Source of the DNA: Acinetobacter rathckeae
GTDB lineage: Bacteria > Pseudomonadota > Gammaproteobacteria > Pseudomonadales > Moraxellaceae
Direction of reading: 5' to 3'
Length of the DNA: 64,000 nt
Assembly (NCBI RefSeq): GCF_015627125.1
Contig: NZ_VTDO01000001.1
Location: 310,001 to 374,000 of the forward strand
Part shown: one piece after another, positions 53,017 through 61,182 of the stretch
Position numbering within the stretch: the first letter of the stretch is position 1
Layout: the number at the start of each line of letters is the position of its first letter
The notes under the pieces: generated by a model
Database searches by the model: none
Told to the model about the DNA's origin: nothing
The model's input: the letters and a program-made list of their open reading frames with translations, nothing else
Position numbers and translations under genes: made by a program

Positions 53017-53880
53017 TTATTTTTCAGTGAGGTAGCTAATGGGTTTGTTTACATCAATTTTAGTCCCACCGAAACGGTCAGCAATAAACTTTTTCACTTC
53101 TTCGCTGTGGTAAAGTGGAATCAGTTTTTGTAGTGCTGGGTCATCTTTCTTCGCTTCTGACGTTACAAGTAAGTTAATGTTTAACTTGGTTGACTGGTTA
53201 ATTGGCTCATAGAATAACGCATCTTTCAGTACGTTTAAACCACCTTCCATTGCAAGGGTATTACCTAAAACAATACCATCTACATCGCTCATTACACGTA
53301 CAGCAGTTGCCATAGGAATAAGCTTTAACTGCAAGTGTTTTGGATTAGAAGTGATGTCTTTTAGCTGACCATGAATTGGGTCAAAGTCTTTCTTAAGCTC
53401 AATTAGACCTGCACTTTGAAGTAAAGATAAAGCACGTGCTTGGTTTGATGTGTCATTTGGAATGGCAATTTCTGCATTGTTTTTAATGTCATCAATCTTT
53501 TTGTATTTGGTTGAGTAAATACCCATTGGCTCAATATATGTGGTTGCAATCGGCACTAACTTATCTTTATTTTCGCTGTTATATGCAGAAAGATAGTTAT
53601 AGGTTTGGAATGCATTAACATCAATTTCGCCTGCTGCAGTTGCTTTGTTCATGGCAACATAGTCAGTCATGTTTTTAACATCAAGTTTAATGCCTGCATC
53701 TTTTGTTGCAGGAAGTGTCGCGATATAACGCCAAACATCGGTATCTGAACCATCTGATGCCAATACAATGTTAGTGAGTTTTTTATCTTCTTGTGTGCTT
53801 GTTTGATCAGATGGGGTTTTGCTACAACCTGCAGCAACTAAAAGGCTTGCACCTAAAAAAACACTCAGTAGTTTTTTCAT
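53017..53880 (-). CDS. metQ: Methionine-binding lipoprotein
   Basis: Substrate-binding part of the MetNIQ importer. The lipobox L-V-A-A-G-C (Cys19) anchors it in the inner membrane. NlpA-family features are Y-V-A-M-N-K-A-T-A-A-G-E-I-D-V-N-A-F-Q-T (about 68-87), I-A-I-P-N-D-T-S-N-Q-A-R-A-L and D-G-I-V-L-G-N-T. It is the first gene of a metQ-metN-metI order, the reverse of E. coli metNIQ. No S-box or MetJ-like array is obvious upstream. Confidence 0.93.
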   Translation of the reverse strand: MKKLLSVFLGASLLVAAGCSKTPSDQTSTQEDKKLTNIVLASDGSDTDVWRYIATLPATKDAGIKLDVKNMTDYVAMNKATAAGEIDVNAFQTYNYLSAYNSENKDKLVPIATTYIEPMGIYSTKYKKIDDIKNNAEIAIPNDTSNQARALSLLQSAGLIELKKDFDPIHGQLKDITSNPKHLQLKLIPMATAVRVMSDVDGIVLGNTLAMEGGLNVLKDALFYEPINQSTKLNINLLVTSEAKKDDPALQKLIPLYHSEEVKKFIADRFGGTKIDVNKPISYLTEK

Positions 53881-54229
53881 GTAATGAATTGTCCTATGCA
53901 GATAATATAGGTTGTCTATATTGAGCGGTAATCGTTTTCACAGATGTTTTGCTGATACAGTATTTAGGTATGAGATTAACATGTGCTAAAACGAAAAATA
54001 AGATGAAGCAGTCTGTATGGTATTGCCATAAGCTGTGTAATACCAAGCCAATATTGCTATAAATAGTGGCTTTTGCTGTAGACTGACTGGATTGAGCGAA
54101 GTATAAAGTCTATTTTTTATAAGTCAAAACAATAAAATTCACAATCTATATGAATTTTATTCATTTAAATAATTGCTTTCGTGATGAAGGTAAGAATGCA
54201 CCCATCATTGGATGCATTCTTTAGAAGAA
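53881..54229. other. Intergenic region between metQ and purD
   Basis: AT-rich, no supported gene. A minus-strand TTACCG, 16 bp, TATATT is a weak candidate for the metQ promoter. An inverted repeat (AGAATGCA / TGCATTCT, 54191-54219) lies close to the purD stop and could be a weak terminator. Confidence 0.4.
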
Positions 54230-55513
54230 TTACTGTTGTTCACGTGCGATGGCGCGGTAACCAATATCGGTACGATATTGCATGCCCGTAAATGTAACTT
54301 GACCACACACTTCAAGTGCATTGACTTGTGCTTCGAGTACAGTGTTTCCGAGTGCTGTCACGCATAGTACACGACCGCCAGCAGTGATAATGTGACCATC
54401 TTCACTGAGCTTTGTACCCGCATGGAAGATTTTTGTCCCTTCTGGCGATTGCCCTAAACCAGAAATGACATCACCTTGGCGAGCCGTTTCTGGGTAGCCT
54501 TCAGAGGCAAGTACAATACCAATAGACTTACGTGAGTCCCAGTGTGCTTTGGCAGGAAGTGTTCCGTCTATGCCTGCTTGAATGAGCTCAACGAGTGATG
54601 ATTGTAAACGCATCATAATCGGTTGCGTTTCAGGGTCACCAAAGCGGCAGTTAAATTCGATAACACGTGGTTGCCCTTGCTCATCAATCATTAGACCTGC
54701 ATATAAAAAGCCGGTATAGACGTGACCATCTTTTTTCATGCCTTCTACTGTTGGGCGCATTACTTCTTGCATCACACGTTCAAAGACTTCATTGGTCACC
54801 ACAGGAGCGGGAGAGTAAGCACCCATGCCACCGGTGTTAGGCCCTTGGTCACCTTCAAAAATACGCTTATGGTCTTGAGATGTGGCCATTGGTAAAATAT
54901 TTTCGCCGTCAATCATGCAAATAAAGCTGGCTTCTTCGCCTGCTAAAAATTGCTCAATGACGACGCGACTGCCTGCTTCACCAAATTTGTTGCCAGAGAG
55001 CATGTCATCAATGGCAGCGAAAGCTTCATCATTGGTCATGGCAACAATAACGCCTTTACCTGCTGCTAGACCATCTGCTTTAATGACGATTGGCGCACCA
55101 TGTTGTTTGATATATGCTTTTGCAGGCTCAATGTCGGTAAAGACATCATAAAACGCGGTTGGAATGTTGTGGCGTTTAAGGAAGTCTTTTGCAAAGGCTT
55201 TTGATCCTTCGAGTTGAGCTGCGTATTGGGTAGGGCCCCAAATACGTAAACTTGCTGCACGTGCAGCATCAATAACACCATTCACTAATGGTGCCTCTGG
55301 GCCAACAACAATAAGATCAATCTGATTACTTTGAGCGAACTCAATGATGGCAGCATTGTCTAAAATATTGAGTGCAACATTGACGCATTTATTTTCAGTG
55401 GCTGTACCTGCATTTCCTGGAGCAACAAAGACTTTTTTAACTTGGTCATCTTGTGCAATTTTCCATGCAAGTGCATGTTCACGACCACCATTACCTAAAA
55501 CTAAAATATTCAT
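54230..55513 (-). CDS. purD: Phosphoribosylamine-glycine ligase
   Basis: ATP-grasp enzyme of purine synthesis (GARS). N-L-G-N-G-G-R-E-H-A-L-A-W-K-type start (residues 3-16), V-I-K-A-D-G-L-A-A-G-K-G-V near residue 141, Q-D-H-K-R-I-F-E-G-D-Q-G-P-N-T-G-G-M-G-A near 213 and I-E-F-N-C-R-F-G-D-P-E-T-Q are all typical. The length is 427 aa. It follows purH on the same strand with a hairpin between. Confidence 0.95.
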   Translation of the reverse strand: MNILVLGNGGREHALAWKIAQDDQVKKVFVAPGNAGTATENKCVNVALNILDNAAIIEFAQSNQIDLIVVGPEAPLVNGVIDAARAASLRIWGPTQYAAQLEGSKAFAKDFLKRHNIPTAFYDVFTDIEPAKAYIKQHGAPIVIKADGLAAGKGVIVAMTNDEAFAAIDDMLSGNKFGEAGSRVVIEQFLAGEEASFICMIDGENILPMATSQDHKRIFEGDQGPNTGGMGAYSPAPVVTNEVFERVMQEVMRPTVEGMKKDGHVYTGFLYAGLMIDEQGQPRVIEFNCRFGDPETQPIMMRLQSSLVELIQAGIDGTLPAKAHWDSRKSIGIVLASEGYPETARQGDVISGLGQSPEGTKIFHAGTKLSEDGHIITAGGRVLCVTALGNTVLEAQVNALEVCGQVTFTGMQYRTDIGYRAIAREQQ

Positions 55514-55533
55514 GAAGATTCTCTCTATGAATG

Positions 55534-55564
55534 TGGCATGTTAATGTTTGGTTTTAACATGCCA
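55534..55564 (-). other. Inverted repeat between purH and purD
   Basis: TGGCATGTTAA / TTAACATGCCA perfect 11-bp arms with a 9-nt loop. No T-run follows on the minus strand. It may be a processing or stability hairpin. Confidence 0.5.
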
Positions 55565-55583
55565 AGCAGATTTGTAAGGAGTT

Positions 55584-57158
55584 TTAGTGGCGGAAATGAC
55601 GCATGCCAGTGAAGACCATTGCAATGCCAGCTTCATCTGCAGCAGCAATCACTTCTTCATCACGCATTGAACCGCCTGGTTGGATAATGCATTTAATGCC
55701 TGCTTTTGCTGCATTGTCTATGCCATCACGAAATGGGAAAAATGCATCTGATGCCATCACAGCACCTTCAACAACAAGCCCTGCATGTTCTGCTTTAATG
55801 CCTGCAATACGTGCTGAGTTCACGCGACTCATTTGACCTGCACCCACACCAATCGTTTGGCGATTTTTTGCATACACAATGGCATTTGATTTCACGTATT
55901 TTGCCACTTTCCATGCAAAAATAAGGTCGTTAATTTCATCTTCTGTTGGTGCACGCTTGGTTACGACTTTAAGATCGCTGGCTTTAATCATGCCTAAATC
56001 TTGGTCTTGAACCAGTAAACCACCGTTAACGCGTTTGTAGTCAAGTTGTGTCGCTCGGTTATCTATGCTTGGTAATTCACCGCAAGTGAGTACACGTACA
56101 TTTTTCTTAGCTGAAGTTACTTCTAATACACCGTCTGCAATGCTTGGTGCAATAATCACTTCAACAAATTGGCGTGAAACAATGGCTTGAGCCGTTGCAA
56201 CATCTAACTCACGGTTGAATGCAATAATGCCACCAAAAGCAGATTCTGTATCGGTTGCATAAGCAAGATCATAAGCTGCTTGTATGCCATCTAAAGACAC
56301 TGCAACACCACATGGGTTGGCATGTTTTACAATGACACATGCTGGTTTTTCAAATGATTTTACACACTCAAGTGCTGCATCTGTATCTGCAATATTGTTA
56401 TAAGATAAAGCCTTACCTTGTAATTGTTTTGCGGTAGATACAGAAGCTTCAGTTGCACTTTCTTCGACATAAAAAGCAGCAGATTGGTGAGGGTTTTCAC
56501 CATAACGCAAGTCTTGTGCTTTTTGTAACTGGGTGTTGAATGTACGTGCAAAAGTATCTGCCGAGCCATCTGTATGACCAACACGTGCACCTAAATAAGA
56601 GGCGATCATGCCATCATACTGAGCAGTGTGTTCAAATGCTTTTACAGCCAAGTCAAAACGTGTGGCTTGAGAAAGCGTATTTTGCATTTTTAATTCGGCA
56701 ATTACAGTGGCGTAGTCTGATGCATTTACCACAATACCTACAGAGGCATGGTTTTTAGCAGCTGCACGCACCATGGTTGGGCCACCGATATCAATATTTT
56801 CAATGGCATCAGCTAAGCTACAATTTGGTTTTGCAACAGTTGCTGCAAAAGGGTAGAGGTTTACAACAACAAGGTCGATTGCTGCAATATCATGTGCTTG
56901 CATCACATCTTCATCAATACCACGGCGGGCAAGAATACCACCATGAATTTTAGGATGAAGGGTTTTAACACGGCCATCCATCATTTCAGGGAAGCCAGTA
57001 TGCTCTGATACTTCAATGACTGAAATGTTGTTTTCTTTAAGAAGTTTATAGGTCCCACCAGTAGATAAAATTTCTATCCCAAGGTCAGAAAGATTCTGCG
57101 CAAAATCAACAATACCAGTTTTGTCAGAAACAGAAATTAAAGCACGTTTAATAGTCAT
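55584..57158 (-). CDS. purH: Bifunctional AICAR transformylase / IMP cyclohydrolase
   Basis: Last two steps of IMP synthesis. The N-terminal cyclohydrolase (about 1-195) shows [18 protein letters not shown] and [14 protein letters not shown]. The transformylase part follows with [13 protein letters not shown] and [13 protein letters not shown] longer frame starts at 57209, but conservation starts at M-T-I-K-R-A-L (ATG at 57158, 524 aa). The fis terminator lies in its leader. Confidence 0.95.
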   Translation of the reverse strand: MTIKRALISVSDKTGIVDFAQNLSDLGIEILSTGGTYKLLKENNISVIEVSEHTGFPEMMDGRVKTLHPKIHGGILARRGIDEDVMQAHDIAAIDLVVVNLYPFAATVAKPNCSLADAIENIDIGGPTMVRAAAKNHASVGIVVNASDYATVIAELKMQNTLSQATRFDLAVKAFEHTAQYDGMIASYLGARVGHTDGSADTFARTFNTQLQKAQDLRYGENPHQSAAFYVEESATEASVSTAKQLQGKALSYNNIADTDAALECVKSFEKPACVIVKHANPCGVAVSLDGIQAAYDLAYATDTESAFGGIIAFNRELDVATAQAIVSRQFVEVIIAPSIADGVLEVTSAKKNVRVLTCGELPSIDNRATQLDYKRVNGGLLVQDQDLGMIKASDLKVVTKRAPTEDEINDLIFAWKVAKYVKSNAIVYAKNRQTIGVGAGQMSRVNSARIAGIKAEHAGLVVEGAVMASDAFFPFRDGIDNAAKAGIKCIIQPGGSMRDEEVIAAADEAGIAMVFTGMRHFRH

Positions 57159-57193
57159 GATGTGTTTAGTCTTTGAAGTTGGAAAACAAAAGG

Positions 57194-57225
57194 CAAAAAA
57201 AATGCCCACGAAGACGTGAGCATTT
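57194..57225 (-). terminator. Terminator of fis, in the purH leader
   Basis: AATGCCCACG / CGTGAGCATT arms (one G-U pair) with a 4-nt loop. On the minus strand T8 follows. It separates fis from purH transcription. Confidence 0.85.
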
Positions 57226-57231
57226 TATCAT

Positions 57232-57501
57232 TTATTCACTCATTAATCCGTGAGCTTTCAACTTTTTACGTAGCGTACCACGGTTTAAGCCTAGAATTTC
57301 AGCTGCACGTGTTTGGTTGCCACGGGTGTATTCAAGTACTACAGACAAAAGAGGTTTCTCCATTTCTGCTAGCACCATGTCGTAAACTTGCGATGGTTGC
57401 TCACCTTGCAAAGATGCAAAATAGTGACGAACTGCGCGATCCACATGGATACGAAGCGCAACATCAGACTGTGCAGTAAAAATAGGAGATTTGCTATTCA
57501 T
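57232..57501 (-). CDS. fis: Fis family nucleoid-associated regulator
   Basis: An 89-aa DNA-bending protein. The C-terminal helix-turn-helix N-Q-T-R-A-A-E-I-L-G-L-N-R-G-T-L-R-K-K-L (about 62-81) is nearly the same as in E. coli Fis, and P-L-L-S-V-V-L-E-Y-T precedes it. dusB, which precedes fis in enteric bacteria, is missing here. The neighbours are a zinc-ribbon protein and prmA upstream and purH downstream. Confidence 0.92.
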   Translation of the reverse strand: MNSKSPIFTAQSDVALRIHVDRAVRHYFASLQGEQPSQVYDMVLAEMEKPLLSVVLEYTRGNQTRAAEILGLNRGTLRKKLKAHGLMSE

Positions 57502-57974
57502 GCGTTTTAATCCGAAATCAATCTAAACCGTGCCAGATAAGACAGTGGTTTTATATTTAAAGGTAGATATAAGCTCATTGGTATAATGAGATATCTAGAA
57601 AACGAGTATAGCTTGCCACATTTTTCTCGCTTTGGTTGAAAAATAACCGTAACAAATATTTAAGAATTGTTACAGCCATTAATCAGAAACAAAAAAAGAG
57701 CTGTATGCGCAGTATTAGATAGTGCACATGAGCTTAATTTTTTTTCTTAATAAGGTAAGACGAGGCGTTTGTTTGGCTAAGCTTTCTTGGCGCACATAAT
57801 AACATTGTGCAAAATAAAGTGAGTAAATTTGAGGCAGTTTTTTTGTGTTTTTTGATCGTTTTTTTGAATTGAATTGTATTTTTAATTGCTTAAAAAAATA
57901 ATAAAGGTGCTTTTATTTACAAGATGAATATTTTATGTGTCTGATTATGGATCTTTTTGGTGCTTTTTAGGAAA
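57502..57974. other. Intergenic region upstream of fis
   Basis: About 470 bp of AT-rich DNA with no supported gene. An inverted repeat TAACAA / TTGTTA (57653-57675) is the only marked structure. It must hold the fis promoters, but I cannot place a -10 or a Fis site with confidence. Confidence 0.4.
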
Positions 57975-58448
57975 TTAGCCAATGCCAATAAGGGTATAAG
58001 CTAAACCCACCACAATAGATAAACCAAGGACAATAATGCATAAAATAGCAATAATAAGCATTGGGAGTGAGGTTTTTTTGGGCTGATACTGTCCTTTTAA
58101 AGGGTGTAGTCGCAGTGTGTGTTGTAACTTGGGTGTGACATGCTGTGAGGGAATGTAATGTGTGTTATTTAGATAAGTTTGTAAGTCTATATTCGATGAA
58201 TTACTTTTGCTCTCAAAAATATCAAGTATGGGGTGAGTAAAAGATTTACTGTGTCGAATACGATGAATGTTGGGCTGATGCAAATGAGGCAGATGTTTTG
58301 GTTTGTATGTATCTAGCATGGAAAGGTATGCGTTAAAAGTGTTTGAGCACTTAAAGCAGCATACCTTTCCTTCAGCAATGCGTAGCTGTAAAACAGATAT
58401 TTGGTATTTCGTTTTACAGGTAGGGCAAGTGCTGGTAATACTTTGCAT
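57975..58448 (-). CDS. MJ0042-type zinc-ribbon membrane protein
   Basis: A 157-aa protein with an N-terminal zinc ribbon (C-P-T-C-K-T-K-Y and C-C-F-K-C-S-N-T-F, a C-x2-C ... C-x2-C pattern at about 9-36), a basic middle part, and one C-terminal transmembrane helix (about 131-155). Related zinc-ribbon/DUF3426 proteins sit next to prmA in many gammaproteobacteria but are usually longer, with a periplasmic domain after the helix. That domain is absent here. The gene follows prmA after 10 nt. Confidence 0.75.
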   Translation of the reverse strand: MQSITSTCPTCKTKYQISVLQLRIAEGKVCCFKCSNTFNAYLSMLDTYKPKHLPHLHQPNIHRIRHSKSFTHPILDIFESKSNSSNIDLQTYLNNTHYIPSQHVTPKLQHTLRLHPLKGQYQPKKTSLPMLIIAILCIIVLGLSIVVGLAYTLIGIG

Positions 58449-58458
58449 ATGCTAAAAT

Positions 58459-59367
58459 TTAGCCTAAACGGTTGCCTGAGATGCGGCACCAATGCTGTTC
58501 TCTTTTTTCAACTTCAGTCACTTCGAATAGTGGTGCATAAGCATCGCAAACATCTTGCAATTGTTCTTCTATCACACCAGCCAATGCAAAGGCTGCATTT
58601 GGTTTAGTGAGTCGGCTAAATTCTGGTGCTAAAGCCATCAGTGGCCCTGCTAAAATATTGGCGACTAATACATCGGCTTGTTGTGTGACGAACTGCTGAT
58701 TGAAGGCTTCTGGTAAATCAACAAAGAAACCTTCGGATACATTATTAAGCTCAGCATTTTGTTGGGTGGCTAACACTGCTTGTGGGTCTATGTCAGTGGC
58801 ATAGACTTTGTCTGCACCGAGTAATAGCGCAGCTACACCTAAAATGCCTGAACCACAACCGTAGTCAATCACCGTTTTGCCTTTAAGATCAGTTTTTCCT
58901 AACCATTGTAGGCATAGGAATGTACTGGCGTGATTACCTGTACCAAACGCTAAACCTGGGTCTAATTTTAGATTTACTGCAGTAGGGTCTGGTGGGGTAA
59001 GCCATTCTGGAACAATCCAAAAATGGTCTGCAATTTGAATGGGTTCATAATAATCCATCCATGTGCGCTCCCACACTTGGTCTTCAAGTATGTCGTGGCG
59101 GATTGTTGTGTGTGCTGGTAATTGAGCTGTTAAAAATGCGATAAGTGCATTGACATCGATTGGATCTGCATCATCTTGCTGGTATATACCTGTGACAATC
59201 ACTTTATTCCACAGTGGTGTTTCACCCGGAAGTGGTTCAAGGAGTGCTTGATCTTCAGCATCGTCTAGCGTCACACTGACTGCACCCAGTGACAGTAGTA
59301 ATGACTCTGTGATTTCGACTTGAGCTTGATCAACGGTAATATGAATTTGTAACCACTTCACAGACAT
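58459..59367 (-). CDS. prmA: Ribosomal protein L11 methyltransferase
   Basis: Trimethylates L11. The SAM-binding segment [15 protein letters not shown] (about 166-180) and [15 protein letters not shown] (about 137-151) are diagnostic, as is V-A-N-I-L-A-G-P-L near residue 234. The length is 302 aa. It is the first gene of a prmA and zinc-ribbon pair. Confidence 0.94.
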   Translation of the reverse strand: MSVKWLQIHITVDQAQVEITESLLLSLGAVSVTLDDAEDQALLEPLPGETPLWNKVIVTGIYQQDDADPIDVNALIAFLTAQLPAHTTIRHDILEDQVWERTWMDYYEPIQIADHFWIVPEWLTPPDPTAVNLKLDPGLAFGTGNHASTFLCLQWLGKTDLKGKTVIDYGCGSGILGVAALLLGADKVYATDIDPQAVLATQQNAELNNVSEGFFVDLPEAFNQQFVTQQADVLVANILAGPLMALAPEFSRLTKPNAAFALAGVIEEQLQDVCDAYAPLFEVTEVEKREQHWCRISGNRLG

Positions 59368-59468
59368 AACCTAATTTTGCTAAAAGTAATACGCTATTGT
59401 AGCGAAAATCTGCCAGCTTAGAAACTTTAGTTTATGGCGTCGTGTACGGGTGAATCACTTGATGTACA

Positions 59469-59693
59469 TCAGTGAATGGTATGTTGTAGAGTGTTGAGTT
59501 CTCTTTTACTAAACCCACGTGACATGAGCACACGTTTAATGCCTGTGGCAGTACCGTCGTCATTGGTGTTTTGTAGTGCTTCTAGAAGTTGTTCATTGCT
59601 TTTACATGCACAGTCATTTTCAACACATGCAATGCTGTTTTTACCACTGTTGAAGATGTTTTTCGGGAGAAATAGTTTTTGCCAAATACTCAT
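59469..59693 (-). CDS. Small Cys-containing protein, unknown
   Basis: A 74-aa frame with C-V-E-N-D-C-A-C (about 23-30), then a region E-Q-L-L-E-A-L-Q-N-T-N-D-D-G-T-A-T-G-I-K-R-V-L-M-S-R-G-type helix pattern. The three close Cys could bind a metal. There is no convincing ribosome site upstream of the ATG and I do not recognise the family, so the frame may be spurious, though its codon use is like that of its neighbours. Confidence 0.4.
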   Translation of the reverse strand: MSIWQKLFLPKNIFNSGKNSIACVENDCACKSNEQLLEALQNTNDDGTATGIKRVLMSRGFSKRELNTLQHTIH

Positions 59694-59701
59694 AAGGAGT
59701 C

Positions 59702-59785
59702 ATGATGATTAACAAAGATAATGCGAAATATAAATCAAAAAATAAAAAATTCAAGCAGCGTAAATTGAAGGACAGATGTATATAA
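59702..59785 (+). CDS. Possible 27-residue basic peptide
   Basis: An AAGGAG site (59693-59698) lies 3 nt before ATG-ATG, and the frame then runs 27 codons rich in Lys, Asn and Arg to a TAA. It is divergent from the 74-aa frame. The ribosome site is the better of the two, but the peptide is short, Lys-rich and A-rich by composition, so it could be chance. Confidence 0.25.
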   Translation: MMINKDNAKYKSKNKKFKQRKLKDRCI

Positions 59786-60000
59786 ATTTTATTTTTTTCG
59801 TTGGTCGGTTGTTCTATTTTTAAAAGATATTGAATTCTTTATATATTTATTGTGCTCGCTTATTTAATATTTTGAAACATTTTGTGTTTTTATTTATGTA
59901 AATGCATCATTTTATTAAAAGTTTTTCTGATTTAGTTCTTGGTTTATTATTGGTTAAATAGATTAAGTGTGGCAGCTTTTTAGACTGCCACAGCAGTCAA
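59786..60000. other. AT-rich gap before trmA 3' end
   Basis: No supported gene. The sequence is strongly AT-rich. A short TGGCAG...CTGCCA inverted repeat (about 59970-59995) lies just 3' of trmA and may end its transcript. Confidence 0.4.
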
Positions 60001-61101
60001 TTATATTTTTTCGAGCAACAGCCCACTTTCTACATGGTGGGTATATGGGAATTGGTCGAACATGGCAAAGCGCACAATACGGTGTGTTTTACAAAGTATT
60101 TTTAAGTTGTCTGCAAGCGTGTCTGGGTTACATGAAATATAAATGATGTGCTTAAAACCCTGCATGAGTTTAAGGGTGTCATCATCAATACCTGCACGAG
60201 GTGGGTCGACAAAAATTGTACCGAAGTCGTAGTCTGACATATCAATATTTGCTTCTTGTAAGCGTCTAAATGTACGCTCACCTGTGTATGCTTGGGTGAA
60301 TTCTTCAGCCGCTAAACGAGCAATCGCAATGTTGTCGATGTGATTGGTTTGTATGTTCCACTCAGCGGCATACACCGATGATTTGGCAAGTTCTGTGGCC
60401 AGCACTTTAGGGAACTTTTGTGCAAGTGGTAAAGTGAAATTTCCGTTACCGCAGTACAGTTCTAGTAAGTCACCTGAACATGTGGTGGCTACGTCAGATG
60501 CCCATTGCAACATTTTTTGGCAAATGACCGCATTGGGTTGGGTGAAGCCATTTTCAATTTGTTTGTACTGATAGGTTTTTTGGTCAACTTTAAATTGTTC
60601 TACGACAAAGTCATCACTCAAGACGAGCTTTTGGCCACGGCTACGTCCAATAATTTTAATCTTCAGTTTTTCTGCAAGTGCCTGTGCAAGTTGTTGCCAC
60701 TCTTCATCGAGCTTATGATGGTAAATGAGTGTAACAAGCATTTCGCCACTCAAACTCCCTAAAAAGTCGATTTCAAATAAGCGGTGGTGTAGTGGTTTTT
60801 GTTGCTTAATTTCTTCAAGCAATACAGGCATGAGTTGATTAATTTGTAATGATGCAATTGGGAATTGATCAACACGAACCGCTTTTTTCTTTTTTCCTGT
60901 TTCATCGGCTTCAAACATGGCATAGAACATGTCGTCATCTGTGTGCCAGATGCGAAATTCTGCACGCATACGAAAATTGCTTTCAGGCGACTCAAACACT
61001 TCAAGCTGTGGTGGTTGAACGGTTTGAAATTGGGCAGAAATACGCTCAACTTTTGCTTGCAACTGTTGTTGGTATGCAGAGGTCATATGTTTGTTGGCCA
61101 C
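60001..61101 (-). CDS. trmA: tRNA (uracil-5-)-methyltransferase
   Basis: Makes ribothymidine at position 54 of tRNAs. [15 protein letters not shown] (about 218-232) is the SAM site, [10 protein letters not shown] is the PRAG motif, and the catalytic Cys324 is in I-Y-I-S-C-N-P-D-T. The C-terminal H-H-V-E-S-G gives the general base Glu358. No iron-sulphur Cys cluster is present at the N-terminus, which separates it from RlmC/RlmD. It is 366 aa, the usual TrmA length. Confidence 0.94.
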   Translation of the reverse strand: MANKHMTSAYQQQLQAKVERISAQFQTVQPPQLEVFESPESNFRMRAEFRIWHTDDDMFYAMFEADETGKKKKAVRVDQFPIASLQINQLMPVLLEEIKQQKPLHHRLFEIDFLGSLSGEMLVTLIYHHKLDEEWQQLAQALAEKLKIKIIGRSRGQKLVLSDDFVVEQFKVDQKTYQYKQIENGFTQPNAVICQKMLQWASDVATTCSGDLLELYCGNGNFTLPLAQKFPKVLATELAKSSVYAAEWNIQTNHIDNIAIARLAAEEFTQAYTGERTFRRLQEANIDMSDYDFGTIFVDPPRAGIDDDTLKLMQGFKHIIYISCNPDTLADNLKILCKTHRIVRFAMFDQFPYTHHVESGLLLEKI

Positions 61102-61133
61102 ACGCTGAAAAATAGGAGCGGCAATGTTAACAA

Positions 61134-61170
61134 ACTACGCCATTTTAGCCTAGTGCTGAAATGGCGTAGT
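61134..61170 (-). terminator. Terminator of putA
   Basis: ACTACGCCATTT / AAATGGCGTAGT perfect 12-bp arms with a 13-nt loop, 12 bp after the putA stop. On the minus strand TTTGTT follows. Confidence 0.7.
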
Positions 61171-61182
61171 GTATAGTGTTGT

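Noticed and set aside
53881-53960. SAM riboswitch or MetJ boxes upstream of metQ
   Set aside because: No multi-stem leader and no repeated AGACGTCT-like 8-mers are visible.
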